Assembly (NCBI GenBank): GCA_012270995.1
Contig: JAAXHG010000030.1
Location: 62,001 to 126,000, forward strand
DNA length: 64,000 nucleotides
Source: Vicinamibacteraceae bacterium
GTDB taxonomy: Bacteria; Acidobacteriota; Thermoanaerobaculia; Multivoradales; Multivoraceae
Direction of reading: 5' to 3'
Made by a program: the position numbers and the translations under genes. The notes beneath the pieces are model-generated. The model saw only the letters and a list, made by a program, of their open reading frames with translations, was not told where the DNA came from and did not search any database. Every line of letters begins with the position of its first letter. Position 1 is the first letter of the stretch. Positions 9,301 to 16,716 of the stretch are shown one piece after another.

Positions 9301-10220
9301 TTCCGCGTCTCGTTCGTCGCGACATAGCGTTCGACCGCAGTGCGGTCGCGCTCGTCCCACTCCCAGCAAAGGACGCGCTCGGCGAGCTCGAAGAACTCCG
9401 GGTCGTCTCCCGGATGTCTCAGATCGACCAAGGCGGAATGCAGCGCGTCCGGTGTCACCTGATCGTAGAAGCGCCTGATGTCTGCCTGAACGATGACCGT
9501 GCGGCTGCCGCCGGCTTCCTTGGTCGCCTTCGCCGCGCGCCTCCACGGCTCGCCGAGAAACGTGCGGTAGTCCTGGTAGAAGCTCCCGTAGAGCTTCATC
9601 GAGCCCCAGCGGTGCCTGAGTTCGCCGGCCTCCCGGTCGCAGAACAGCCGGTTACCGTACGACATGAAGGGGTCAGGCTTCTGGTCGGCCTTGTTCGTCG
9701 TGCGATTTACCTTCCTCCTTCGCGGGTCGCCTTGCAGCGTCTCCACGCGGTCCGCAAGACAGAGCATCAGCGCCGTGGCGACGACCTGGTCGCGCAGCGC
9801 CACGTGCGCCAGCGGGCGGAGTCTGTTCGTCAAGTCCCGCTGCTCCTCTTCGGGATCGGCGGAGCGCGGCAGCCAGCGCCGCGCTCCGTCGACGTTCTCT
9901 GACGTTTCGGAGTCCTCGGGCGTTCGGTGCACCCACCAGTCCTGGCTCTTCGGGGCGAGCACGAGGCGGAGAGGCGCGCTCTTCCAGGAGGAGGGGTCTT
10001 CAAGATCCCGCGCGATGCCATCCAGAAAGGTCGGGAGGTCGACCGCGGCGAGGTCGAGTTCAAGCGTGTCGCTGAACCAGTTGTGCTGCCGGATGTAGGA
10101 GGCTGTCTTCTTCCAAGCCTGGACGAGAACGTACTCCTGTCGCAGGAGGTCCAGGCAGGGACGGAGAGTCCGGGCGATGGAGAGTCCTCGCCTCAACCCG
10201 GCCAGGTCCCTGGACGACAC
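6339..10220 (-). CDS. drt1: Reverse transcriptase-nitrilase fusion, UG1/DRT type 1-like defence protein
   Basis: This is a 1293-residue fusion. The N-terminal RT has motif A (VQADIRRFYDQV, about 244-255), motif B (LPQGLVSAGFWAN, about 313-325) and motif C YVDD (359-362). A long alpha-helical middle region follows. The C-terminus is a C-N hydrolase (nitrilase) domain with a plausible triad: Glu1063 (LPELSVH), Lys near 1128 and Cys1176 (AAVCYDA). RT joined to nitrilase is the defining architecture of UG1 / DRT type 1 antiphage systems, which act as a single protein; the detailed product is not known to me. The GTG start at 10220 lies 28 nt inside the DUF3644 gene, so it is the last gene of the drmD-drmMI-DUF3644-RT unit. 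All RT and nitrilase catalytic residues appear intact. Confidence 0.9.
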   Translation of the reverse strand: MSSRDLAGLRRGLSIARTLRPCLDLLRQEYVLVQAWKKTASYIRQHNWFSDTLELDLAAVDLPTFLDGIARDLEDPSSWKSAPLRLVLAPKSQDWWVHRTPEDSETSENVDGARRWLPRSADPEEEQRDLTNRLRPLAHVALRDQVVATALMLCLADRVETLQGDPRRRKVNRTTNKADQKPDPFMSYGNRLFCDREAGELRHRWGSMKLYGSFYQDYRTFLGEPWRRAAKATKEAGGSRTVIVQADIRRFYDQVTPDALHSALVDLRHPGDDPEFFELAERVLCWEWDERDRTAVERYVATNETRKLDLVALPQGLVSAGFWANVALLKFDGALKGEVLKEARIPVDGDFRVAHACRYVDDIRVVVLMSAGEHDAAAPSEVEDMAEASVTAWIQEHLDRNAAGLKLNCHKTKAVEAEANKPGRVLQSQRMNRIQSRVSGGFSASEGLELLEAIQGLLMLRAGFTRKRDSSEWTHAPKADVPEDTRARFGAFRYRKVVREIRAMLPDDTADAATRAERSRPGTSVLTRKELDEMTRTFALVLVDKWVHDPSNVRILLTALDLWPDATVLEDVLKLLVPWTEGDKGQPDALRVAWYCLSEVIRAGATETGLVQDEGARPDDPSIKDWRRRLVGAAWKVIRQSQPTLPWYLRQQAFLLLFTSGSLSARLHGERRESDPKHYLDLAAVLAGKAGHLRPAEYARHAVVLHRCFNQRVPGARWTRMRLEALAQYDPGFAAELLKNRDRPLDERWSGLVQQLLVEPASQHPASLDRIVMEAKIERNEPTLLRLALILLDRLKEERPEGPVPPWQIRIRESKKAQPGGGNGAFRWHSAQILDQDAVADLDLWRPPAFCRDTDRWRYQLGYLLRFVLARSPDFTANVNRSQPPVAPRYRSAVGSWAQRRYGGTHSQGAFGGDWLPISDWFERFLSALLWWPGRREDGHTREIDKGIEATRVWVEARKRRLDEAAGKATAMPFLPMAFSSDYLPKGLTRLRACIVQTTNPDESDFDGDLTLSSAPTRPRHRNHLTNALALVRQGLRARRPELADATDASPQAPDLDLLVLPELSVHPQDVERYLVPFAQTFKTIILAGVVYEELPPETTRLANTAVWVVPEYSEANGWNVRVRRQGKQNLAEPEQGKHHQGRPLIGYRPCQWIIECPSSPDIEGAAPLRLSAAVCYDATDLALAADLRERSDVFLIPALNKDVQTFDNLAVALSYQMYQLVAVANNGRYGGSSAHWPIGETHERRLLHLHGQNQPTLGFFEIPDVVEYRRTRVENLPPRLKWKAPPAGFRKK

Positions 10221-11287
10221 TCGACAGCGGCCGAGCTGCTGCCGCCACGGTCCCAGTTTCTCACGCGGTCGAACTCCGCTTCTTCACGCAGTTGGCGGAC
10301 GAGGAAGTTGACCCACGCTTCGGTGTAACCGTAGCCCTTGGCAAGAGCGTCGTAGAGGCAGAACTCCGGTCGAGTGTGCGCAGGATTCCCGGAGCGGGTT
10401 GGCGGCCGCACCGCGTAGGCTTTCCACGCTTGAGTGTGCACGTGCATGTTGAACGCGGGCAACCGTTGCTGGACGCGCTGAACGACTTTGGTGGGCGTCA
10501 GGAGGCCTTCGCTGGCGACGGGCACCGTCCTCTCCCGGATCAGCGCCGTCACCTTCTTCAATGCCTCCATTTCTTCGGGGCGGTTCTTGTCGTACGGCAC
10601 GAACTCGACTGCCAGGTCAGCCGCGCTGGCGCGGTTCGCGAGCTTTGGCAGAAGCAGAACCCTGACGGCAAACGAAGGGCTCTCCAGGGTCTCGGCCGGC
10701 AGGCCGGCTCGGTAGCTGCGGATGAAGTCGAGTAGGTCCTCGGCCGCCGATGAGCCCAGGCGCCTGATGGCCTCTTGTTGACTCTCGGGCCGGAACGCTG
10801 AGAACTGAAGGGCGAGATCCAGACCATCCGCGAGAGCGTGAGCTTGCCCGAACTCGGAGACGAGAAGCTCCTCGAAGTTCATCAGCAGAGCTTGGCATTC
10901 GCCATAGAGCGCGGGATCGAGCTCGGGGTGGTACCGGTGTTCGATCTTGTTGCGCAGGACGGACATGAACTCGAGATTCTCGCGTTCTGCCGGGTGGTTC
11001 TCACGAAAGAACTGCCGCAGGCACTCGTTCAGGTCCCAGTGCTTCGGGTCGCCGTCGACCTTCTCGTACCTGGTGCCGCGGCCGGTACCGCTTCGCACGT
11101 ACCAGGGTTTCCGGCCGCGGCGGTAGAAGATCGCGTGGAACAGCGATGTCCACGCGATCGTCATGAGAACGGTGAACGTCCGGGTCCGAAACGCCACTCC
11201 GGGCCTGTTGTAGTTCGCCACGGCGGCCTGGCAGGCCGCCGTGGCCTGAGTCAGGTGGTCCTTGGACCGTCTTGGAAGTCCGGCCAA
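10193..11287 (-). CDS. DUF3644 (HEPN-like) protein
   Basis: The 364-residue protein opens with an N-terminal helical segment, ANYNRPGVAFRTRTFTVLMTIAW, matching the DUF3644 signature. Then comes RNKIEHRYHP (about 112-121), an R-N-x-x-E-H pattern like the RxxxxH motif of HEPN RNases. That suggests a possible RNA-cutting or toxin role, as HEPN proteins often have in defence loci; the RNase activity is an inference. It starts at TTG 11287, 8 nt after the methylase stop and behind a weak GAGG, and ends inside the RT gene. Confidence 0.75.
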   Translation of the reverse strand: MAGLPRRSKDHLTQATAACQAAVANYNRPGVAFRTRTFTVLMTIAWTSLFHAIFYRRGRKPWYVRSGTGRGTRYEKVDGDPKHWDLNECLRQFFRENHPAERENLEFMSVLRNKIEHRYHPELDPALYGECQALLMNFEELLVSEFGQAHALADGLDLALQFSAFRPESQQEAIRRLGSSAAEDLLDFIRSYRAGLPAETLESPSFAVRVLLLPKLANRASAADLAVEFVPYDKNRPEEMEALKKVTALIRERTVPVASEGLLTPTKVVQRVQQRLPAFNMHVHTQAWKAYAVRPPTRSGNPAHTRPEFCLYDALAKGYGYTEAWVNFLVRQLREEAEFDRVRNWDRGGSSSAAVECRPGTWPG

Positions 11288-11295
11288 CGCTTGCC

Positions 11296-14200
11296 TCAGT
11301 CGAAGAGGTCGGTTTGGTCGGTGGGCGCCGACGTTCCGGGCTTGGGGTCGTTTTCTCCGGTCCGGTCGAGCCAGTTCTCATGACGGTGGCGGTCTTCGGC
11401 GACGTCGGAGAAGGGTTGGGCGGCGGTTTCGGTGGGTCGGTCCTGCCGGCGCTGTTCGAGGTCGGCAAGCAGGCGGCGGTAGCCGTGTTCGCCGAGGAGG
11501 TTGCGGGCGTGGAGGTGGGTTTCGACCCAGGCTTCGTCCGGAGGCTGGACGAGTTGCCAGTCGTAGAAGCGGGGGCCGAGGGCGCTGGCGACGGGTTGGT
11601 GTTCGTGGGCGCGGTCGTCGTGGCCGAGGCCGTGGTCGGCGAGGCGGAGGGTTTCGGGGAGGCGCCAGCCTTCGCCGCGGTTCTGGTCCATGAAGGACTG
11701 GATGCCGGCTTCGCGGTCGCCGTCGGCGGCGTCGATGCGGCGCATGAGGTCGGTGAAGGCGATCTGGGCGAGGACCGTGTGGCGGAGTTCCGGGGGCTTG
11801 TCCTTGTCGACTCGCCAGAAGGCCTTGCCTCTCAGGCGGGAGCTGCCCCTGCTGGTCGTGGTCGAGAAGGGATGGTCGCAGTCGACCAGGAGGCTTCGGA
11901 AGTCGGATTCGTCGAGGCCGTAGAGGCCCGCCGCGACGGCGTCGGCGATGGCCCTGCGGCGGGTGCGTTCGTGGGCGATCAGGGCCAATGACCGCGTCGT
12001 CCTGGCGGGCGTGTGGGCGTATGTGCCCGCGTTCGCAGGCGGGGCCGAAGCGATGGTGGGACTCGTCGGGGTCGAACGGCTGGCGGGATTCGAGGTCGTC
12101 CGTGGGCCGTGGGCGTTGGCGGCGAGGAGGCGGCTTGGCGAGTCTCTCGGTGAGGTCAGGATAAGGCTGGTTCCGGTACCGATCAGGGCCTCGAACTGCG
12201 GTGAGCACAACGGAACGGGGTTCTGCTCCAGGACGTGGTAGTCCAAGTGAAGGCCGACCACCCTCAGACGCGCCACGAAGTCGAAGGTGAGCGAGTTCAG
12301 TAGGACGGTTAGCGCTACAACGTGCGCCGATGTGTGGCTGAAGAAGACGCCGGCGGAATGGCCTACTGGCGCGCCTTGGACGTATGTGCCGATAGCGGTC
12401 CGTTCGTTCGTGGCCGAGCCGATGTTCATGTGGGCCAGCTTCGGGGCATCCGGCGCCGGCACCCCGCGCCGGTAGTCCCCCTCCGCCATCAGAAACTGCG
12501 GCTCGATCTGCTTCCGGTCCCACGGAATGTCGCGCCAGACGGCGCTTCGGCCCTTGCCGCTGACCCAGCCTTTCTGGCTGAAGTCGAACTGGCCGATCAT
12601 CCGGCCTTCGTAGAGGGGGAGCGCCACGTCCCTGATCCCCTTCTCGTCGATCCAGGCGTCGGCTTCTCTGGACAGGACGATGCCTTCGGGGATGGCGACT
12701 CGCGGGATGGGAATGCGGTCGTAGGGCGGCTGGGCGGTTCGGATGCGGGAGGAAGTGCCCAGAACGTCGCCCGGGGCGAGGAGGCGGCCGTGGACGAAGC
12801 GGCGTTCGGCCTGGCGGCGCGCGGGGCTGGCGTCGTGGTCGAAGAGCCAGTCTTCGAGTTCGATCGCCGCGCGCTCGGGACGCCCCGAGTCGACGCCGAG
12901 TTCGGCCCACAGTTCGCGGATCGGGCGCCAGGCGCCGAGGAGCCAGCGGCTGTACTCGTCCGGGCGGTAGCCCTTTGCCTCCCACGAGGGGCGGGGCGGG
13001 AAGAGCTTCGAGTCGTTCGTCATGTCGAACTCTCGCGCGTAGCGGATGCCCCAGACGTCGGGGCCTTGGTCGCCGAGGAGGACGGAGTTCGCGTAGACCT
13101 TCTCGAGAATCTCCAGGTCGCGTTGCGATTCGATCTCCAGGATGGCGCGGCTCTTCGGGCTGAAGCGGCGGACCTGCTCGAGGCTGTAGGGGACGGCGAT
13201 CTCTTCCGCCCGTTCCCAGTCGACGAGGTCGCGGCGCATGAAGACGGTGCGGATGCCGGCGGTGGCGCCGCCCTTCCGGACGATCACGGGGTTGAACTTG
13301 TAGCTCCGGTGGATCGGGAACACGCCGAGCCGGTTCTCGAAGCCGAACAGCCACTCCCAGGCGCAGTGCTCTAGGAACAGGTCGCGCAGGGCGCCGGTGC
13401 CCTGGTCGGAATAAAGCCCGGAGGGCACGACGAAGCCGAGCCGGCCGCCTTCCTTGAGGAGGGCGTGAGTCTGTTCCAGGAACAGCTTGTAGAGATTCAG
13501 GTCAGCCGACCCCTGGTGTCGGAAGGGGTGCTCGGGGTCGGCATAGCCGCGCGAGCGCTGCCGGGCCTGACGCCAGCGGTCGTGCAGCCCGAGGTTCGCC
13601 TTGCCGCGGGCCACGGCGAAGCGGCGCTGGCTCTTTTGGTTCTCTTCCGGGTCGCCGAAGGGGGAGGCGGCGCAGGTCACGAAGTTGGACTGGGCCCGCA
13701 AGCGGGCGTTGTAGTCGAGCCAGCCGCGTTCGATCTCCGGGTCCTCGCCGAAGTAGCCGGTCTGCCGGCGCAGGGCTTCCTGTTTGCCGTAGGAGCGGTA
13801 GAGCGGATCGATGCTGGAGAAGAACTCCTGCGACTTCGGTTTGGCGATGTCCCACGGCGGATTGCCCAGCATTGCGTGGAAGCCCGCTCCCTCTTCCCGA
13901 AAGACGTCCGGAAACTCCAGTTCCCAGTGGAAGAAGCGCAAATCGACGGCCATGCGCTCGGCCACGGCGCGGGTCTCCGCCCGAGGGTGGGTGAAGGTCG
14001 TGGGCAGCGGAGCGCAGTCCAGTTCGGCGGCTGGCCAGAACCAGCAGGCGCACCACAGGTCCATCGCACTCTTGAGCGAGCGCCACGAGTCGGAGCCGGT
14101 CAGCTTGTCGCGGTAGAAGCGGGCGCGTTTGGCGGGGTCCCGGATGGGAAGCTGGTGCATGCGCTCCAGGCCTTCGAGGGCGGCGCGGTGCGCGGCCGCT

Positions 14201-16716
14201 GCCTGTTCGAGGAGGTCTTCGTGAAACAGGGTGCGACCCTCCAGCATGTGGCGCAGGTCAGGGGTCAGTACGTTCTTGACCCACTCCTTGATCGCCCTGG
14301 TCTGGGCGCCCTTCTGGTAGTGGACGCCGTTCGAGTGGTTCTTGTCGCCGGCTTCGCGGTTCTTCCAGGCCATCGCGGGGTAGTGCTGGAACTGGTCGAA
14401 CCAGGCGCCGATGAGCGAGTTGCCGCAGCGGATTTTGTGGTCGAGGAAAGAGAAGGGGAGGTCCCGGTCCATCGTCTCGATCCACAGGGAGAGCTGGCAG
14501 AGGGAGACTGCCAGCGGGTCGAGATCGACGCCGTAGATGCAGCGTTCGACCACGTAGCGCCGGAGGACGGCGCGCAGCCGCGGTTCGAAATCGTCCGCGT
14601 CGGGTGGGCAGGGGATCAGTTCGTCGCCCGGTTGCTCGACGGCGGCTGAATCGATCTCCGCTGCGTCCTCCAGGCCGAGCAGGCGGACGAGGGAGATGTC
14701 GCCGCGTTTCTCGATCCGGCCGTGGTGCCGAAGGGAGGCGTAGAGCGCGTCGGTCAGGAATCGGAGCGCCGCCAGCGGGAAGCTGCCCGAGCCGCAGGCC
14801 GGGTCGCAGACCTTCAGGCCCAGGATGTCCTCGGGCGGCTTCGGGGTCCAGTCCCTGGGCGGAGCTACGCGGTCGGGTTCGTCGTCGTCGGCGAGCGGCG
14901 GGTCGTACGCCAGCGGGCGGAGGGTGCGCTGCACGGTCGGCACCGTGAGGCCGGGCCGCGTGTAGAAGCTGCCGGAACCCTTGCGAGTGCCGCCCCAACG
15001 GACGAGGTACCACTCGTCGGGCAGGACGACGCGGCTGACGAGTTGGGCGGCGCGCCTGGCGAGTTCGTCTTCGTGGGCGGAGAGAAGGGTCGCTTGCGAC
15101 TTGGAGCGGCGTCGTGGTCTCTTGACCAGACCGGCGGTGAGGGCAGCGTGGCGCGCCCAGGCTTCGGCGTGCGTGCGGATGGTCTGGCGCCGATCTTCGC
15201 TATCCGGCGCGTCTTCTGCGTCGGCTTCCTCACTTTCGTCGATGGGCGCCGACTCATCCTCGACGGCGTCGGCTGTTTCCGCCTCTTCGGAGTCCTTGCT
15301 CGCGGCGGACTTCATCGCCGCGAAGAGGCTGCGCAAGGCCTTGTCGTCCATCTCTTGAAGACGCTTCAGAGGTAGCGCCGGCTGCTCGCCGACGGCGAGA
15401 AAGATGATCGAGTCGTCGCTCGGCGCCGTCTTGAGTTCGTAGTCGAGCAAGCCTTCGTAGAGGACGCCGATGTACTCGGTCGAGAGATCGGAGAAGTCGA
15501 CTGGCGCGGCCACCAGACGGCTGGCCTTGCCTTGGCGGATGCGGATCTGGGTTCGGGTGAGGCGCTCCAGCATCTCGTGGACTTCGGCGTCGGACAGGAG
15601 CTCACTGGCGGTTTCGAAGACGGCCAGGGCGCGGGAGAGGCCCTCGTCGGCGGTGGGCGAACCGGGTGCGAACAGGTCGCCGCCGTAGGCCGGCACCGCC
15701 AGGTCGGGGTGGTGTGAGCCTCTGCGCACGAGATCGAACAGCGCCAGCAGTCGCGGCCAGGCGCCGTAGCTCTGGGTCTGCGAGCGCCCGGCCGCGGCTC
15801 GCCGCCGCAGTGATTCGTGCAGGCCGCCGAGTCCGTAGCTGTCGTGGTAGACGGCGTCGTTCCGTGGCAGGAGTCCCCGTGCCTCGGCGAAGAGGATGAC
15901 CACGAGGCGCATGACAACGCGGCAGGCGGCGCGGTAGATCTCGGCCTTGTCGACGGTTGCGCACTCTTGTGCGAGGGCGTCGCCGTGGCCCTGGATCAGG
16001 CGTTCGACCGCCTCGCGCACCCGTTCGCCGAGTGCCTCGGAGATTTCGGACTGGCCCTTGCGGCTGTCGCGGACCGCGCGCAGCAGGGGCGGGTCGGCGC
16101 CGTCTTCCTCGGGTGTCCAGAGGGGCGGTTGGATCAGCGTGAGCAGTGTGTTCAGGGCCGGCGTGGGAGCCCCCTCGGCGAACCAGAGGTCGCTGTCCCA
16201 CTGGCACCATGCGTCGAAATCGAGGCCCGCGAAGAGGAGCCGCCACTGGCGGCCGTTCGTGAGCAGGGCGAGCCGTTCGCTACCGGCGCGCAGCCAGCCG
16301 AGCGCACGGCTCGTTTCGCGTCTTCCGCGGCCGATCCCGACTTGCTTGTCCCCGGTGACGAAGACGGGGAGGACCGCTCCCTTCGGCCCCAGCCAGAGGT
16401 GGCTGGGGCGGACGCTCTCGCCGGTCAGTGCGCGGCGGCTCCAGTTCGTCGGAACGCGGCTGCCGCGTAGCCAGCCGGCGCCCGCCTCGCTCGCTTCGAA
16501 GCCGCAGAGGCGCTCCAGGACGAAGGTGACGAACTCCGTGCGGTCGCGAGTGCTGGCGGAGCGGGCGTCGCGAAGCCGGTCGGCGTGTCGGCGGGTTTCG
16601 CTTTCCTGCCAGGCGTTGAGGACGCGCGGCCCCGCGAGGGCGCTGATCTCACCCTGGCGTTGCGCGTCGAGGAGCAGACCACCGTGGCGCAGGTCGTTCC
16701 AGCCGGGCAGGCTCAA
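11296..16716 (-). CDS. drmMI: DISARM-type adenine DNA methyltransferase (DrmMI-like)
   Basis: From a TTG at 16716 (TTGA overlap with the drmD stop) the product is about 1806 residues. It has a large N-terminal region, SAM motif I DPACGSGSF near residue 636 and the amino-methylase motif IV NPPW near 950, typical of Eco57I/PglX-like N6-adenine methylases. The pairing with an SNF2 helicase is the core of class 1 DISARM, where this enzyme marks host DNA. An ATG 44 codons upstream exists but reads low-complexity Arg/Ala/Pro inside drmD, so I prefer the coupled TTG. At about 12000-12140 the frame becomes Ser/Thr/Pro-rich while another frame reads TDDLESRQPFDPDESHHRF, so a compensated frameshift there is possible. 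Confidence 0.8.
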   Translation of the reverse strand: MSLPGWNDLRHGGLLLDAQRQGEISALAGPRVLNAWQESETRRHADRLRDARSASTRDRTEFVTFVLERLCGFEASEAGAGWLRGSRVPTNWSRRALTGESVRPSHLWLGPKGAVLPVFVTGDKQVGIGRGRRETSRALGWLRAGSERLALLTNGRQWRLLFAGLDFDAWCQWDSDLWFAEGAPTPALNTLLTLIQPPLWTPEEDGADPPLLRAVRDSRKGQSEISEALGERVREAVERLIQGHGDALAQECATVDKAEIYRAACRVVMRLVVILFAEARGLLPRNDAVYHDSYGLGGLHESLRRRAAAGRSQTQSYGAWPRLLALFDLVRRGSHHPDLAVPAYGGDLFAPGSPTADEGLSRALAVFETASELLSDAEVHEMLERLTRTQIRIRQGKASRLVAAPVDFSDLSTEYIGVLYEGLLDYELKTAPSDDSIIFLAVGEQPALPLKRLQEMDDKALRSLFAAMKSAASKDSEEAETADAVEDESAPIDESEEADAEDAPDSEDRRQTIRTHAEAWARHAALTAGLVKRPRRRSKSQATLLSAHEDELARRAAQLVSRVVLPDEWYLVRWGGTRKGSGSFYTRPGLTVPTVQRTLRPLAYDPPLADDDEPDRVAPPRDWTPKPPEDILGLKVCDPACGSGSFPLAALRFLTDALYASLRHHGRIEKRGDISLVRLLGLEDAAEIDSAAVEQPGDELIPCPPDADDFEPRLRAVLRRYVVERCIYGVDLDPLAVSLCQLSLWIETMDRDLPFSFLDHKIRCGNSLIGAWFDQFQHYPAMAWKNREAGDKNHSNGVHYQKGAQTRAIKEWVKNVLTPDLRHMLEGRTLFHEDLLEQAAAAHRAALEGLERMHQLPIRDPAKRARFYRDKLTGSDSWRSLKSAMDLWCACWFWPAAELDCAPLPTTFTHPRAETRAVAERMAVDLRFFHWELEFPDVFREEGAGFHAMLGNPPWDIAKPKSQEFFSSIDPLYRSYGKQEALRRQTGYFGEDPEIERGWLDYNARLRAQSNFVTCAASPFGDPEENQKSQRRFAVARGKANLGLHDRWRQARQRSRGYADPEHPFRHQGSADLNLYKLFLEQTHALLKEGGRLGFVVPSGLYSDQGTGALRDLFLEHCAWEWLFGFENRLGVFPIHRSYKFNPVIVRKGGATAGIRTVFMRRDLVDWERAEEIAVPYSLEQVRRFSPKSRAILEIESQRDLEILEKVYANSVLLGDQGPDVWGIRYAREFDMTNDSKLFPPRPSWEAKGYRPDEYSRWLLGAWRPIRELWAELGVDSGRPERAAIELEDWLFDHDASPARRQAERRFVHGRLLAPGDVLGTSSRIRTAQPPYDRIPIPRVAIPEGIVLSREADAWIDEKGIRDVALPLYEGRMIGQFDFSQKGWVSGKGRSAVWRDIPWDRKQIEPQFLMAEGDYRRGVPAPDAPKLAHMNIGSATNERTAIGTYVQGAPVGHSAGVFFSHTSAHVVALTVLLNSLTFDFVARLRVVGLHLDYHVLEQNPVPLCSPQFEALIGTGTSLILTSPRDSPSRLLAANAHGPRTTSNPASRSTPTSPTIASAPPANAGTYAHTPARTTRSLALIAHERTRRRAIADAVAAGLYGLDESDFRSLLVDCDHPFSTTTSRGSSRLRGKAFWRVDKDKPPELRHTVLAQIAFTDLMRRIDAADGDREAGIQSFMDQNRGEGWRLPETLRLADHGLGHDDRAHEHQPVASALGPRFYDWQLVQPPDEAWVETHLHARNLLGEHGYRRLLADLEQRRQDRPTETAAQPFSDVAEDRHRHENWLDRTGENDPKPGTSAPTDQTDLFD

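Noticed and set aside
8295..9902. Plus-strand 535-codon frame opposite the RT
   Set aside because: The minus strand encodes RT motifs A-C in this interval; the plus frame has none.
11378..13354. A 658-codon minus-strand frame inside the methylase gene
   Set aside because: Arg/Pro-rich alternative frame of the methylase; only the short piece near 12000-12140 looks protein-like and is reported as a possible frameshift.
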